Below are positions 16,703 to 24,990 of a stretch of DNA of 64,000 bases, one piece after another. Every line of letters starts with the position of its first letter. Position 1 is the stretch's first letter. The stretch spans positions 1 to 64,000 of the forward strand of contig JAEUOR010000010.1 in the NCBI GenBank assembly GCA_016790635.1, given 5' to 3'. Made by a program: the position numbers and the translations under genes. This stretch comes from Burkholderiales bacterium (GTDB lineage Bacteria > Pseudomonadota > Gammaproteobacteria > Burkholderiales > JAEUOS01). The notes under the pieces are model-generated. The model worked only from the letters and a program-made list of their open reading frames with translations. It ran no database searches and had not been told where the DNA came from.

Positions 16703-17452
16703 ATGAATCCATTCGATCTGAAGGACCGCGTCGCGATCGTGACCGGCGGCAATGGCGGCATCGGGCTGGGCATGGCGCGCGGGCTGGCCTCCGCCGGTGC
16801 GCGCGTCGTGGTGGCCGGGCGCAACGCCACCAAGAGCGCGGCGGCGGCTGCAGAGATCGGCGGGGTTGCGATTGAGGTCGATGTGGGCGATGAAGCCTCC
16901 TGCCGGAACCTGGTGGCGCAGACCGCCGCACGCCTGGGCCGGGTCGACATCCTCATCAACAATGCCGGCATCAACGTCCGCAAACAGCCCCAGGAGTACA
17001 CGCTGGCCGAATGGAACGAGGTGCTGAACACCAACCTGACCGGCGCCTTCGTCTGCGCGCAGGCGGCCTACCCGGAGATGAAAAAGGCCGGCGGCGGCAA
17101 GATCGTCAACATCGGTTCGATGATGTCGATCTTCGGCGCTTCCTTCACCACGCCCTACGCAGCCTCCAAGGGCGGCATTGTGCAGATGACCCGCGCGCTG
17201 GCCACGGCCTGGGCGGCCGACAACATCCAGGTCAACGCGGTGCTGCCGGGCTGGATCGACACCGAACTCACCCAGGGCGCACGCCGCCAGGTGGCCGGAC
17301 TGCACGAGCGCGTCCTGGCACGCACGCCGGCGGCACGCTGGGGCGGGCCGGCGGACTTCGGCGGCATCGCGGTCTTTCTTTGCAGCGGCGCCTCCGACTT
17401 CGTCACCGGGACGGCGATTCCGGTCGACGGCGGGTACTCGGTGCAGGGTTAG
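16703..17452 (+). CDS. Short-chain dehydrogenase/reductase (classical SDR)
   Basis: 249 residues from the ATG at 16703, which has GGGAGG 4 bases upstream. Cofactor motif TGGNGGIG is at 14-21, NNAG at 86-89, and the catalytic set N111, S139, Y152 and K156 (YAASK) is complete. The C-terminal NAVLPGWIDTELT and IPVDGGYSVQG are typical of the gluconate 5-dehydrogenase/2-deoxygluconate dehydrogenase and 3-oxoacyl reductase group. It should be an active NAD(P)-dependent oxidoreductase of unknown substrate. Confidence 0.9.
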   Translation: MNPFDLKDRVAIVTGGNGGIGLGMARGLASAGARVVVAGRNATKSAAAAAEIGGVAIEVDVGDEASCRNLVAQTAARLGRVDILINNAGINVRKQPQEYTLAEWNEVLNTNLTGAFVCAQAAYPEMKKAGGGKIVNIGSMMSIFGASFTTPYAASKGGIVQMTRALATAWAADNIQVNAVLPGWIDTELTQGARRQVAGLHERVLARTPAARWGGPADFGGIAVFLCSGASDFVTGTAIPVDGGYSVQG

Positions 17453-17461
17453 TAGGCCGGG

Positions 17462-18712
17462 TCAGACCAGGATCGCTGCGCCCAAGCTGGCCACGCACAA
17501 GAGCCCCGCGACCGGCGTGATCGCGCGGCGCAGCTCGGGCGATCCCAGGCTGGCAGCCATGCCTGATTTCACCAGGGTGTTGGCCATCACCGCCAGGATG
17601 ATGGCCCGCGCGGCGGTGCCGAGTGCGGCAGGGTCCGTCCTCGCCATGTCGACCATGGCCAGGGTGATCGCGTCCACGTCGGTCAGGCCGGCCACCACGG
17701 CCGCGACGTAGACACCGCTCGGGCCGATCGCGACCTGCGCGGCGCGCGCGACCAGCAGCACCACGCCGAAGATCAGCCCGAACTTGATCGCCTCGGCGAG
17801 TTCGAACGGATTGTGTCCGGCCTCGACCGTGCCGCGCTCACGACGGCGGTGACGGCGCCACAGCCACCAGCAGGCGCCCAGGCTGAGCGCGCTCAGTGCA
17901 GCCAGGGCGGGTGCCAGGCGTGGCGCCAGGGCCGGCAGCAGCGCGAGACTCATCGCCAGCACGCGCAGGAACATGACCGTCCATGCCAGCAGGATGCCCA
18001 GTGCCAGCGCAGCCGCATCCGCTCCTTCCTGGCGGCTGCGCTGGGAAAGCCCCAGCGTCACCGCGGTGCTCGCGACCAGCCCGCCGAGCAGTCCCGCGAT
18101 GCCGACACCGTGTTCGGTGCCGACGACCTTGACCAGCACATAGGCGGCGAAGTTGATGCCGGAGATCAGCACCACCATCAGCCAGATGCGGTACGGGTTG
18201 ACCACGTCGAAGGGAGCGGCGCCGAAGCTCCGGTCCGGCACCAGCGGCAGGATGATCAGGGTGACGATCGCGAACTGCAGGGTGGCTTCGATGTCGGCAG
18301 GCTCGATGCGCGAGGCCAGGCGGTGCAGCCAGTCGCGCAGCGCGAGCAGGAGCGCGACGGCGACGCCCACTCCGGCCGCCAGCTGGATCTCGCCGTGTGC
18401 ACACAGGACGCCCAGCACGAAGCACAGCAGCGCGGAGGACTCGGTGGTGATGCCGGTCTCGCCGCGCGTCGCGGTGACCACGTACAGCGCCACCACCAGC
18501 GCCGCGAAGGCCACGAACAGTGTCAGCGCCATGCCCGGCAGGTCCATCTCGACCTGCAGGTAGCCGGCCAGCGCACCGCCCAGGGCGATCATGGCGAAGG
18601 TGCGCACGCCGACGCCGCCTTCCTCGCCCTTGCTGCGCTCGCGCTCGAGGCCGAGCAGGATGCCCAGGATGAGGGCGACGCCGAAGCGCCATGCCAATTC
18701 CACGTCTGCCAT
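17462..18712 (-). CDS. MgtC/DUF4010-family integral membrane protein
   Basis: About 416 residues from the ATG at 18712 (MADVELAWRFGVALILG). The start is chosen because the longer reading to 18760 would translate the FNR-type box itself. The N-terminal part carries the MgtC-like ILGILLGLERERS block and the rest is a DUF4010 region; about 12 hydrophobic helices are seen. The motif VAGLTDVDAITLAM near the C-terminus is characteristic of the family. A transport or membrane-homeostasis role is likely but no substrate is established. It is divergent from the formate/nitrite channel. Confidence 0.75.
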   Translation of the reverse strand: MADVELAWRFGVALILGILLGLERERSKGEEGGVGVRTFAMIALGGALAGYLQVEMDLPGMALTLFVAFAALVVALYVVTATRGETGITTESSALLCFVLGVLCAHGEIQLAAGVGVAVALLLALRDWLHRLASRIEPADIEATLQFAIVTLIILPLVPDRSFGAAPFDVVNPYRIWLMVVLISGINFAAYVLVKVVGTEHGVGIAGLLGGLVASTAVTLGLSQRSRQEGADAAALALGILLAWTVMFLRVLAMSLALLPALAPRLAPALAALSALSLGACWWLWRRHRRRERGTVEAGHNPFELAEAIKFGLIFGVVLLVARAAQVAIGPSGVYVAAVVAGLTDVDAITLAMVDMARTDPAALGTAARAIILAVMANTLVKSGMAASLGSPELRRAITPVAGLLCVASLGAAILV

Positions 18713-18746
18713 GCGTGGCATCTTGGCGCGGCGCGGGCGTGCGGGT

Positions 18747-18760
18747 TTGACGTGGGTCAA
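18747..18760. promoter_or_regulatory. FNR/ANR-type box between the DUF4010 and FNT genes
   Basis: TTGACGTGGGTCAA, the same 14 bases as at 6457-6470. The centre lies 72 nt before the FNT-channel ATG, which gives a class II start near 18795, with TGCAAT at 18782-18787 near the -10 position. It also lies 35 nt from the divergent DUF4010 ATG, where it could repress or activate. Confidence 0.65.
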
Positions 18761-18825
18761 GTAGCCGCTGCTGCGATCGCGTGCAATCCGAGGGTGCCGG
18801 ACCGATACCCGGCGGGGAGCAGAGG

Positions 18826-19665
18826 ATGGCAGAGGTCTACGGGCTCGACGCTTTTGCGCCGAGAGAGATCGCGCGGCGCGTCGAGGAGATCGGCGTGGCC
18901 AAGGCGCGCCTGCCGCTCCTGCAGATGGTGATGCTGGGCATCCTGGCCGGCGGCTTCATCGGCTTGGGCGCCCTCTACTACGTCATTGTCGCCAGCGACG
19001 CTTCGTTGGGCTTCGCACTCAAGCGGGTGTTGGGGGGAGTGTGCTTCTCACTTGGCCTCCTCCTGGTCGTCGTCGCCGGCGCGGAGCTCTTCACCGGCAA
19101 CAACCTGCTCGCCATGGCCTGGGCCGACGGCAGGTTGTCGACCGGCGAGGTGCTGCGCAACTGGCTGGTCGTGTGCATCGCCAACCTGATCGGCGCTGCC
19201 GGCCTGGCGCTGATCGTGCACCTGTCCGGCCATACCGCTGGCAACGGCGGCGCGATCGCGCGCACGGTCGTCGAGATCAGCGTAGCCAAGGCCGGGCTCT
19301 CGTTCCAGGAAGCATTTTTCCGCGGCGTCCTGTGCAACCTGCTGGTGTGCATGGCCGTGTGGATGGCCTTGGCGGGCCGCACGGTCACCGACAAGGCGGT
19401 CGCGATCGTGTTGCCGATCTCGGGCTTCGTGGCGGCCGGCTTCGAACACTCGATTGCCAACATGTACCTTTACCCGTTGGCTCTCCTGATCCAGGCAGAC
19501 GGCGTGCTCGCGCCCGGGGCGCCGGTCCTGTCCGCGGGAGCGGCAGCTGCCAGCTTCGTTCCGGTGATCGCCGGCAACCTGGTCGGCGGCAGCGTGCTGG
19601 TGGCGCTGGTCTACCACGTGATCTACCGGCGCGGCGCCGGCGGCGCGCCGCCTGCCGGCAACTGA
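18826..19665 (+). CDS. Formate/nitrite transporter (FNT) family channel
   Basis: 279 residues from the ATG at 18826, with GGGGAGCAGAGG directly upstream. Six hydrophobic helices are present. The two signature blocks are AGAELFTGNNLLAMAW (helix 2 region) and VAAGFEHSIANMYLYP, whose histidine gates anions in FocA and NirC. It passes formate, nitrite or a similar small monovalent anion. The FNR-type box upstream fits with use under low oxygen. Confidence 0.9.
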   Translation: MAEVYGLDAFAPREIARRVEEIGVAKARLPLLQMVMLGILAGGFIGLGALYYVIVASDASLGFALKRVLGGVCFSLGLLLVVVAGAELFTGNNLLAMAWADGRLSTGEVLRNWLVVCIANLIGAAGLALIVHLSGHTAGNGGAIARTVVEISVAKAGLSFQEAFFRGVLCNLLVCMAVWMALAGRTVTDKAVAIVLPISGFVAAGFEHSIANMYLYPLALLIQADGVLAPGAPVLSAGAAAASFVPVIAGNLVGGSVLVALVYHVIYRRGAGGAPPAGN

Positions 19666-19673
19666 AGGCGCGT

Positions 19674-21206
19674 TCAGCCCGTGATGCCCATCTGCCAGGG
19701 CACGAACTCGTGGTCGCCCAGGCCGAAGAGTTCGCTCTTGGTCTTCCTGCCCGAGCAGGTGTCGAGGATGGACTGGAAGATCTCCTCGCCCATCTGCTGA
19801 AGGCTCACCGCGCCGTCGAGGATGCGGCCGCAGTTGATGTCCATGTCCTCTTCGAGCTTCACGTACATGGGCGTGTTGGTCGCCAGCTTGATCGACGGCG
19901 CGGGTTTGCAGCCGAAGGCCGAGCCGCGACCGGTGGTGAAGCAGATCACGTTGGCGCCGCCGGCGATCTGCCCGGTTGCCGAGACCGGATCGAAGCCCGG
20001 CGAGTCCATGAAGACAAAGCCCTTTTGCCGCACCGGCTGGGCGTATCGATACACGGCCATGAGCGGCGTGCTGCCGCCCTTCATGGCCGAACCCAGGGAC
20101 TTCTCCAGGATGTTGGCCAGCCCGCCGGCCTGGTTGCCAGGGCTCACCACGCCGTTGATCTGGGTGTCGCGCCCCAGCGCGTAGACATCCTTCCACCAGC
20201 GGATGCGCTCGATCAATTGCTCGCCGATCTCCCGACTGGCCGCGCGCCGGGTCAGCGTGTGCTCGACGCCGTAGATCTCCGGAGTCTCGGACAGGATCGC
20301 GGTGCCGCCGTGGCGCACCAGGATGTCCATGGCCGCGCCCAGCGCCGGGTTGGCAGTGATCGAGGAAAAGCTGTCCGACCCGCCGCATTGCAGCCCGACG
20401 CTGATGTGTTCGGCCGACACCGGCACGCGAGACACGCGGTTGGCCTCCGGCAGCAGTTCGCGCACCGCGGCGACGCCGGCCTCGATGGTCTGGCGCGTGC
20501 CGCCTGCATCCTGCATCACAAAGGTCTTGAGGAGCGTGCCGCTCTCCAATCCCTCGGCCTGGAAGAGCGTGTTGATCTGGTTGCGCTCGCAGCCCAGGCC
20601 GATGACCAGCACGGCCGCCAGGTTGGGGTGGCGGATATAGCCGGCCAGGGTGCGTCGCAGCACGTCCATGGGCTCACCGGAGAACTCCATGCCACAGCCG
20701 GTGCTGTGCGTGAACGCCGCGACGCCGTCGATGTTGGGGTACTCGGCCAGGCGCTCGGGGGTGAACCAGTCCGCAATGCGATGCACGACCGTGGCCGAGC
20801 AGTTGACCGTTGAGACGATGCCGATGAAGTTGCGCGTCGCCACGCGTCCGTCCTTGCGAACGATGCCCATGAAGCGCGCGCGCTCGGCTTCAGGCAGGAG
20901 CGTCACGGGACGATATTCGCTGGCGTGCGCGTAGTCGCGCTCGAACTCGCGGAATTCCATGTTGAGCCGATGCAGGAGCGTGCCCGGCGCGATGTCGGCC
21001 GCGGCGAAGCCGATCACGGTGTTGTACTTGAGGATGGGCGCGCCCTTGGCAATGGCGCGCGCGGCGACCTTGTGCCCGGCCGGGATGCGGTTCAGGCAGG
21101 TGAGGCCTTCATTTTCCAGGGCAAGGCCCTGGCGCAGGTCGACACGCGCAATGACGACGTTGTCGCGTGGGTGCAGGCGAATGGCGGGGGAGACGGGATC
21201 AGTCAT
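19674..21206 (-). CDS. UxaA/GarD-family sugar-acid dehydratase
   Basis: 510 residues, close to altronate (UxaA) and galactarate (GarD) dehydratases. The N-terminal SAF-type domain spans about 10-95 (RIPAGHKVAARAIAKGAPI). The central block HSTGCGMEFSGEPMDV, followed by VLVIGLGCERNQI, and the later QCGGSDSFSSITANPALG hold the conserved cysteines and glycines of this Fe-dependent family. It would remove water from a hexonic or hexaric acid. Which one is uncertain, so no symbol is given. Upstream, TCTGTCATT occurs twice (21212-21220 and 21238-21246), a possible regulator site. Confidence 0.87.
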   Translation of the reverse strand: MTDPVSPAIRLHPRDNVVIARVDLRQGLALENEGLTCLNRIPAGHKVAARAIAKGAPILKYNTVIGFAAADIAPGTLLHRLNMEFREFERDYAHASEYRPVTLLPEAERARFMGIVRKDGRVATRNFIGIVSTVNCSATVVHRIADWFTPERLAEYPNIDGVAAFTHSTGCGMEFSGEPMDVLRRTLAGYIRHPNLAAVLVIGLGCERNQINTLFQAEGLESGTLLKTFVMQDAGGTRQTIEAGVAAVRELLPEANRVSRVPVSAEHISVGLQCGGSDSFSSITANPALGAAMDILVRHGGTAILSETPEIYGVEHTLTRRAASREIGEQLIERIRWWKDVYALGRDTQINGVVSPGNQAGGLANILEKSLGSAMKGGSTPLMAVYRYAQPVRQKGFVFMDSPGFDPVSATGQIAGGANVICFTTGRGSAFGCKPAPSIKLATNTPMYVKLEEDMDINCGRILDGAVSLQQMGEEIFQSILDTCSGRKTKSELFGLGDHEFVPWQMGITG

Positions 21207-21285
21207 GGTCTTCTGTCATTGGAATTGTTCGTTGTCGTCTGTCATTCTAGGTCTCGCAGACCCCGGAAGCCGTCGGACAGGAGGA

Positions 21286-22815
21286 CTAGCGTGCGGTTGC
21301 CGCCAAGGAAAGTGTGCGCCATTGCGGGTCCGCCCAGCGCTGGAAGGCGCCCATCGTGGCGGGTTCGCCGGACTGCCGATCGGCGATCAAGGATTGCAGG
21401 TTCAGCACCTCGTAGCTGCGGCGATAACGGTTTTCGCCACGCGCTTCGCGCGCCACGAGCACCTGGTTGCCTCCTGGCACCCATCCCGCGAACTCGGCAT
21501 AGCCCAAGCCTGGGCTCACGGCAGCCGGTGGCAGTACAGTCACTGCCCACTCCTGCCCGTCATGGCGAAACAGCCACAGTTCGCGCCAGGCCGGCAGAAC
21601 CTGCACAGCCAGGGCGACGGCCGTGCCTTCGCGGTTGGCGGTGGCGGAGGCGACCCATACTTGTCCGTAGGTGCAGCGCGAAACCGACTGGGTCGACGAT
21701 GCACCTGCAGCCAGGCGCACGCAGGTCTCGCCTGGTTGTCCGGCTTGCGCCGTGAGTGTCAAGCCGCGCGGCAGTTGCCTCGCTGCCGCCGGTACGGCGG
21801 CCCAGCGCGAGGCGTTGGCCCGCATCGCCGCGTCGTTGTAGGCGGCCTGGTCGTCGTCGGTCAGTTCGGCTCGGTTGACCAGAGCGAAGGCGGACAGCGA
21901 GCGTTGCGCGGCTTCGGTCGGCGACGCGCCGCGGCGTGCCTCCAGGAACGCCAGCATGGCGTGCACGGCCGCGCGCCGCATGTATACCCGATTCTTGAGT
22001 GTTGCCGGCAGGGCCTGCGTCTCGAGCGCATCCAGAAGATCCGCCTGCCTGGCAGCCAGCGCCGCCGCAGCGCTGGGGGAAAGTGCAGAATCCACGCAAT
22101 CAGGGCGCGTCAGCGCCAGTACGGAGCGGGCGCGGCGCGCGGCATCGCGCGACAGGACCAGCGCCTGGGCATAGGCCTGCCCGTCGTAGCAATGACGAAG
22201 CTGGCCATCGCTTTCGAACGTGACGAAGCGCACGCCGTAGCGTGCTGCTACATCCATCTGCGCTGCCACTCCGGCGCCGCTTCCGGATAGAGCAGCGCGC
22301 TGCGCCAGGCGCTCGGCGAAGCGTCCCACGGCTTCGAACGCTTCAGCGCCTGTTTCGCCGCGCAGGTCTGCGGGCGCAGCGGACTTCACGTAGGCCGCGG
22401 CGAGGCCGATGCCCAGTGCTTCCGCGCCCCGGCTCTCACGCACAAATCGCACCAGGCCCAGCAGATCGGCAGCTTCGTCGGCTGCGAAGCGGGTGACCTT
22501 CAACTGCTCGACGCGGACGTAGCCGCCGCGTTCGCGATGATGATCCCAAACCTGGAAATGGTCGAGGCGCTCACCGCGAACTTCGACGATCTCGCCGGCG
22601 ATGAGCGTGGCATGGGTAGGAGAGGAGTCACGCGGAGCGGCGCGCAGTACCGCCTGGTCACGGATCACCAGGGCCATCGCGACCGGCGGTGGCGCGTTGG
22701 CGACTGCCGCGGCGGCCGGCGTGGCCTGGCTGGCTGTGCTTGCTGCGCCGAGTGCCGCGGCAAGAACGAGTGCCATGCGGCTGGCGGACAAGAGTGGGAT
22801 GTAGGCCATGTTCAT
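21286..22815 (-). CDS. Exported protein with SH3-like domain, coupled to SPFH gene
   Basis: 509 residues with a signal peptide at about 1-32. Residues 47-115 look like a bacterial SH3 domain (ALVIRDQAVLRAAPRDSS, then GEIVEVRGERLDHFQVW and RGGYVRVEQL). The remaining 390 residues are helical, then strand-rich, with few cysteines and no motif that I recognise. The ATG overlaps the SPFH stop (ATGA) and has GGGAGGAA directly before it, so the two are translationally coupled. Function is unknown; location points to the periplasm or outer face of the inner membrane. Confidence 0.75.
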   Translation of the reverse strand: MNMAYIPLLSASRMALVLAAALGAASTASQATPAAAAVANAPPPVAMALVIRDQAVLRAAPRDSSPTHATLIAGEIVEVRGERLDHFQVWDHHRERGGYVRVEQLKVTRFAADEAADLLGLVRFVRESRGAEALGIGLAAAYVKSAAPADLRGETGAEAFEAVGRFAERLAQRAALSGSGAGVAAQMDVAARYGVRFVTFESDGQLRHCYDGQAYAQALVLSRDAARRARSVLALTRPDCVDSALSPSAAAALAARQADLLDALETQALPATLKNRVYMRRAAVHAMLAFLEARRGASPTEAAQRSLSAFALVNRAELTDDDQAAYNDAAMRANASRWAAVPAAARQLPRGLTLTAQAGQPGETCVRLAAGASSTQSVSRCTYGQVWVASATANREGTAVALAVQVLPAWRELWLFRHDGQEWAVTVLPPAAVSPGLGYAEFAGWVPGGNQVLVAREARGENRYRRSYEVLNLQSLIADRQSGEPATMGAFQRWADPQWRTLSLAATAR

Positions 22816-24074
22816 TTCCTCCCGGTGTTGTCGTCGCTTGTGTCGGACTGGCTGGTGCCGTCCGGCTTCGTGCCCGCCATGCCAAGCAGGTTGGCACCGA
22901 GAAATGCGCCGTTGGTACCTGGCGGTGCGATGATGACCTGGACCTTGTCGGAGAGTTTGTCGGCCAGGGACTTCTGGATCAGGAGGGGGTGGCGGGTCAC
23001 CAGCACGCCTTCGCGTTGCATTTGCTCAGCGTTGGTCTTGCCGATGCGATCCAGGCGGTAGACTTCTGCGTCGGCGAGTTTCTGCCGCGCTTCGGCCTCG
23101 CCGCCGGCTTCGATGCGGCGCGCCTGGGCGCTGCCTTCGGCGCGCTTGACCTGGGCAGTGCGGTCAGCCTCGGCTTCGAGCTGACGCTGTTCGATCTGAC
23201 GTTGTTTGAACGGCAACACGTGCTTCATCGCTTCTTCCTGACCGCGTGCTGCGATGACTTGCTCGCGCGCTGCCGCTTCGGCGGCCTTTTCGCGGCGGAC
23301 CTTCTCTGCCTCGGCGTCGAGCGCGACTTCCTTGACCCGCTTGTCCTTGAGTTCGAGGGTGTAGCGCATCTTTTCGCTCGCCAGTTCCTCGTTGAGCAAG
23401 ACTTCCATGCCGCGACGATAGTCGGCTGGCAGGTCGATCTTGCCAAGCTGCACTGAACGCACCAGGAGGCCGTCGACAGCGAGTTTTTGGGTCAACTCGG
23501 TCTCGATGATTTTCTGGATCTCGGCGCGCTTGGTCGAGAATGCCTCGCGTACCGTGTAGCGGGCGAAGACCTTGTAGATTGCCCCCTGCACGGCCGGTTC
23601 GACCAGCTCGCGGTCGATGTCGGCCGGCAGGGCGCGGGCCATTGCCGTTACCTTCGCCGGATCGATTGCGTAGCGCACCGACAGGTCCGCGCCGAAAGAG
23701 AGTCCTTCGAGCGATTGCAGCGGCGCCGGACCGGTCGCCTGGCTGATGTGGGCCGGTCGGTAGGTGCGGTCGCGCAAGGACAGGATGCGCATGTCATGCA
23801 GTCCGGGAATGACGATGACGGCGCCATCGCGCCACTGCGAGACTGCGCCGGTCGCCTGGTTGGTGCGAATGCCGACCTCCCCCTGGCCAATGGTCGCCAT
23901 GGGCGGATGGCTTGACAGCAGCCAGGCGGCGCCTGCCACGGCGGCCAAGCAGAACACGGCGCGCCGGCCAGGCAAGTGAACCAAGGCGGCGCCGGCGGTG
24001 GAGGAAGCCGATCCGATTCCGCGCTGGAACGCGGACCGGATGGCGTGGGCGATTGTGGTGAGGCGCTGATTCAT
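22812..24074 (-). CDS. SPFH/prohibitin-like membrane protein
   Basis: 420 residues. A 36-residue N-terminal segment precedes one membrane helix (about 37-55). The SPFH domain covers about 60-270, and an Ala/Glu/Arg-rich coiled coil follows at about 230-350. The tail is hydrophilic. SPFH proteins build large ring-like membrane assemblies that scaffold proteases or other membrane proteins. The gene heads a two-gene operon with the SH3-like protein and is divergent from a two-component pair. Its coiled-coil part is typical; no catalytic residues are expected. Confidence 0.85.
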   Translation of the reverse strand: MNQRLTTIAHAIRSAFQRGIGSASSTAGAALVHLPGRRAVFCLAAVAGAAWLLSSHPPMATIGQGEVGIRTNQATGAVSQWRDGAVIVIPGLHDMRILSLRDRTYRPAHISQATGPAPLQSLEGLSFGADLSVRYAIDPAKVTAMARALPADIDRELVEPAVQGAIYKVFARYTVREAFSTKRAEIQKIIETELTQKLAVDGLLVRSVQLGKIDLPADYRRGMEVLLNEELASEKMRYTLELKDKRVKEVALDAEAEKVRREKAAEAAAREQVIAARGQEEAMKHVLPFKQRQIEQRQLEAEADRTAQVKRAEGSAQARRIEAGGEAEARQKLADAEVYRLDRIGKTNAEQMQREGVLVTRHPLLIQKSLADKLSDKVQVIIAPPGTNGAFLGANLLGMAGTKPDGTSQSDTSDDNTGRK

Positions 24075-24206
24075 TTGAGGCTCCTTTGGACTGAGTGCAG
24101 GTGGGTGGGCGAGGCGGTTTTCAGCGACACGCCTCGGATACCCATTCTTCGCAGACAGGGCGGAAGGGACAAGGCCGTCAGGGTGCGACTGTGCTCACAG
24201 GCCAGT

Positions 24207-24220
24207 CCGGAAAATTCCGG
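24207..24220. promoter_or_regulatory. Inverted repeat in the SPFH/two-component divergent region
   Basis: CCGGAA and TTCCGG arms separated by AA. It lies 54 nt before the response-regulator ATG and 133 nt before the SPFH ATG. It is a candidate site for the response regulator to control one or both operons; this is inference from position only. Confidence 0.35.
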
Positions 24221-24273
24221 GTGCGGAAGAAAAACTCACACCAAGCCGCGTGAAGCTCCCCGATAATTCCCGC

Positions 24274-24990
24274 ATGAGCCAAAACCCACGTATCGCCGTC
24301 ATCGAGGACGACCGTCCGACCAGTGATCAACTGGCCGGCTGGATCAGGGCGGCGCGACCAGGTGCCGTCATTGACCAATGGTTCACGCGCGACGATGCCG
24401 AGGTGGCTTTGGCTCGCGAAGACTACGACGCGGTCGTGCTTGACATCGAACTGGGACGTGAGCGCAATGCCGGCGTCGCCCTCATCAATGCGATCAACAA
24501 GCGCGCGTCCGGCACTCCGGTGCTGGTCGTTTCAGCGATGCCGGCGGCGATCTATCGCAGCATCATGAAGGCGCTTGACGCCTGGGACTATCTGCAAAAG
24601 ACAACCTTTGAGGAAGTTGATTTCGTCGACACCCTGCTGGACATTTTGCGCGCAGCGCGCGAGCGGCGTGCCGCAGCGCCGGCAGTGGCTACGGAAGAGG
24701 AGCTCGTGCTCGATCCGCTATGGCAACGCAATCCGACCTGGCGTGGCAAACGCATCAACCTGCCGCTCACCGCGCAGCGCATCCTGGCTGCGCTGCATCA
24801 ACGCCGCGGCGAGGTCGTGTCTTATGACGAACTCTTCGAGGTCGTCAAGAGCGGACGCAACCGCGACAACGTGCGCAAGCATGTCAGCACGATCCGTGAG
24901 GCGTTTCGCGAGATCGATCCCGAACACGACCCGATTGAAAACATTCCCATGCGCGGCTTCCGCTGGGCGGGCGTTGCGGGCACCCGGTGA
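24274..24990 (+). CDS. OmpR/PhoB-type response regulator
   Basis: 238 residues from the ATG at 24274; an in-frame GTG at 24250 is the alternative, and neither has a good ribosome site. Receiver residues are E11, D12 and D13, phospho-acceptor D57 (VVLDIE), S87 and K109. After a linker a winged-helix DNA-binding domain covers about 140-235 (LTAQRILAALHQRRGEVVSY, then DNVRKHVSTIREAF and MRGFRWAG). The stop overlaps the start of the kinase gene, so regulator and kinase form a pair. Confidence 0.88.
   Translation: MSQNPRIAVIEDDRPTSDQLAGWIRAARPGAVIDQWFTRDDAEVALAREDYDAVVLDIELGRERNAGVALINAINKRASGTPVLVVSAMPAAIYRSIMKALDAWDYLQKTTFEEVDFVDTLLDILRAARERRAAAPAVATEEELVLDPLWQRNPTWRGKRINLPLTAQRILAALHQRRGEVVSYDELFEVVKSGRNRDNVRKHVSTIREAFREIDPEHDPIENIPMRGFRWAGVAGTR

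Noticed and set aside
19041..20813. 590-codon plus-strand frame spanning the FNT channel end and the dehydratase
   Set aside because: It crosses two well-identified genes in wrong frames and matches no family.
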